Source: Botryococcus braunii
Lineage: Eukaryota; Chlorophyta; Trebouxiophyceae
Direction of reading: 5' to 3'
NCBI GenBank assembly: GCA_002005505.1
Contig: KV908575.1
Coordinates: 62,001-126,000 of the forward strand
DNA: 64,000 nucleotides
Below, in pieces: positions 62,501 to 64,000 of the stretch. The notes below the pieces were generated by a model. The model did not search any database. It saw only the letters and a list, made by a program, of their open reading frames with translations, and had not been told where the DNA came from. The position numbers and the translations under genes were made by a program. Every line of letters begins with the position of its first letter. Positions within the stretch are counted from its first letter, which is position 1.

Positions 62501-64000
62501 TTAATTAAAAGCAGGTCCTGACACACTCAATTTAGCCCTATGCTTCTCAAATGCAGCAGATGCCAGTGGTTTGGTAAACATATCTGCTACATTTTCAGAT
62601 GTAGCAACATAGACAGGGTCAATCTGCCCCCAAGCCACTTTCTCACGTGCATAATGATAGCTGATGCTGATATGCTTAGTGAACTTTGACACTATGTGAT
62701 TTTTCAAGTGCTGTATAGCCCCTTGATTGTCACAGAATAGCTTGACAGTCTTCACTGTGACTCCAAGCTCTTCCAGCATACCACCCATCCACATTACCTC
62801 CTTTACTGCCGCAGCAGTCGCAACAAATTCAGCTTCCACAGTAGATGTAGACACTGAAGATTGCTTCTTGCTGCACCAAGACACTGCTGACCCGTTTAGA
62901 AGAAGAACAAACCCTGTGGTTGATTTTCTTCCATCCAAGTCACCAGCAAAATCTGCATCCACGTATCCCACCAACTCATTGTCACCAGAGTTAGTGTACA
63001 TTATGCCCATTTCCTTAGTGCAATTTAAGTACCTCAGTACTCTTATAGCACCATTCCAATGCGCTGTCGTAGGTTGCCCCCTGAACCGACTCAAAACCCC
63101 CACAGCCTGAGCTATGTCAGGCCTATTTGTGGTAGCTAGGTATTGTAGTGATCCCACGAGCTCCAGATACCTGTGACCCTCTGGCAATGGTGTGCCTGCT
63201 CCTACCTGCTCACCACCAGCCCCCAAGGGTGGCTCTGGATTTTGTGAAGTGACAAACCCATGCGCCATTGGAGTATCAACATCCCTGCCTTGTGCAGGAA
63301 GTCCATACTCCTCCACCAGCCTCTCAATTTTTAATACGTTAGTCATCTTGAGGCTCCCAGTGGTCTCATCTTTGGTGATTTCACATCCCAGAAATGATTT
63401 AATCTCACCAAGATCATGAATAGAGAAACTACAAGTGAGCTTAGATTTGACTTGCTCAATGGTTTCCCCTTCCTTGCATACAATCAACAAGTCATCAACA
63501 TAAGTCAGCAAGTAAACATGTGACTCATAGGATTCCTTGTTGACAAACAGTGATGAATCGCTTTTGCAGGCAGTAAAGCCAAACTTGCTAAGCTCTTCAA
63601 CAAGGCGCTTATGCCACGCGCGTGGGGCCTGCTTCAGGCCATACAATGATTTCAGAAGCTTACATACTCTACTCGAATCACCATTAGAGAAACAGGGGGT
63701 TTGAGTTACATAAACTTCCTCCTCTAAGGACCCATTAAGAAAGGCAGTTTTAATATCTACCTGATGTACCTTCCATCCCTTAGCGTTTGCCAGATTCAGA
63801 AGCACACGCCTGGACGAGTGTGTACTGACAGGAGCAAAAGTCTCAAAATAATCCACCCCTGGTCTTTGTTTGCATCCTTGTGCCACAAGCCTCGCCTTGA
63901 ACCTGATTACATCCCCAAAACCATCAGTTTTAATTGCATAAACCCACTTCAGTGGGATCACCTTGGCATGGGAAGGCTTGTGACAGTATTCAAATGTCTC
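62501..64000 (-). CDS. Copia H polyprotein, C-terminal RT and RNase H (runs off the edge)
   Basis: Open from the window edge to the stop at 62501-62503, with no break. RT: IPLKWVYAIKTDGFG, FKARLVAQGCKQRPGVDYFE, QVDIKTAFLNGSLEEEV, SLYGLKQAPRAWHK, catalytic LTYVDDLLIV (about 63495), FSIHDLGEIKSFLGC. RNase H: VGYVDADFAGDLDGRKSTTG, SKKQSSVSTSTVEAEFVA, FCDNQGAIQHLKN, SENVADMFTKPLAS. It is related to C but distinct. The true start, gag, integrase and 5' LTR lie beyond 64000. It may be functional. Confidence 0.93.
   Translation of the reverse strand, partial: ETFEYCHKPSHAKVIPLKWVYAIKTDGFGDVIRFKARLVAQGCKQRPGVDYFETFAPVSTHSSRRVLLNLANAKGWKVHQVDIKTAFLNGSLEEEVYVTQTPCFSNGDSSRVCKLLKSLYGLKQAPRAWHKRLVEELSKFGFTACKSDSSLFVNKESYESHVYLLTYVDDLLIVCKEGETIEQVKSKLTCSFSIHDLGEIKSFLGCEITKDETTGSLKMTNVLKIERLVEEYGLPAQGRDVDTPMAHGFVTSQNPEPPLGAGGEQVGAGTPLPEGHRYLELVGSLQYLATTNRPDIAQAVGVLSRFRGQPTTAHWNGAIRVLRYLNCTKEMGIMYTNSGDNELVGYVDADFAGDLDGRKSTTGFVLLLNGSAVSWCSKKQSSVSTSTVEAEFVATAAAVKEVMWMGGMLEELGVTVKTVKLFCDNQGAIQHLKNHIVSKFTKHISISYHYAREKVAWGQIDPVYVATSENVADMFTKPLASAAFEKHRAKLSVSGPAFN

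Overview
The window is eukaryotic nuclear DNA made almost entirely of nested LTR retrotransposons. Evidence: Ty1/copia and chromodomain-bearing Ty3/gypsy (chromovirus) polyproteins, 5-bp target-site duplications (TSDs), GT-AG introns, primer sites matching initiator tRNA-Met, and long (CA)n/(CT)n microsatellites. A hydroxyproline-rich (PPPPSP) coding fragment at the left edge and the element types suggest a green alga or other green-lineage genome. The species cannot be fixed from sequence alone.

Layout. 1-6796: old flanking DNA with a Pro-rich coding fragment, microsatellites, a possible terminal exon (1124-1243), a decayed copia RT/RNase H fragment (2200-3040), a purine tract and a rearranged duplication. 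6797-41825: copia element A (minus strand, TSD AATGG), split by gypsy element B (minus, 11304-38046, TSD GAGTT). B is itself split by intact copia C (plus, 15923-22934, TSD TTCAC), chromovirus D (plus, 23585-29918) and gypsy E (plus, 30117-37038, TSD GTCGC). E carries a solo D-type LTR (TSD ATTGC) and a solo B-type LTR (TSD GCCCC). The 3' LTR of A holds a 760-bp DNA transposon with 28-bp terminal inverted repeats. 41831-47260: probable LTR plus primer site, then about 4.7 kb with no gene recognised. 47261 to the right edge: copia F1, invaded by copia F2, invaded in turn by a second intact copy of C (C2, 53297-60308, TSD CCTGC) and by copia H (minus, 61356 to past the edge).

Most notable signal. 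Every copia LTR visible here (A, C, C2, F1, F2, H) carries two copies of a family-specific 113-237-base segment. In element direction the upstream copy (R1) ends CAG followed by GT, a splice donor; the downstream copy (R2) ends CAG followed by a non-GT base, an acceptor. In H, R1 (414 bp) contains two GTAAGT...CAG introns (85 and 92 bp) and R2 (237 bp) is R1 minus exactly those introns. This suggests that R2 is rewritten each cycle from spliced 5' RNA and serves as the landing site for strand transfer, so the element keeps LTR introns although its RNA is spliced. C, C2, F1 and F2 also share a primer site complementary to the 5' half of initiator tRNA-Met, and F1/F2 encode an extra small ORF upstream of gag-pol.

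All alignments were made by eye; percentages and element ages are not computed.
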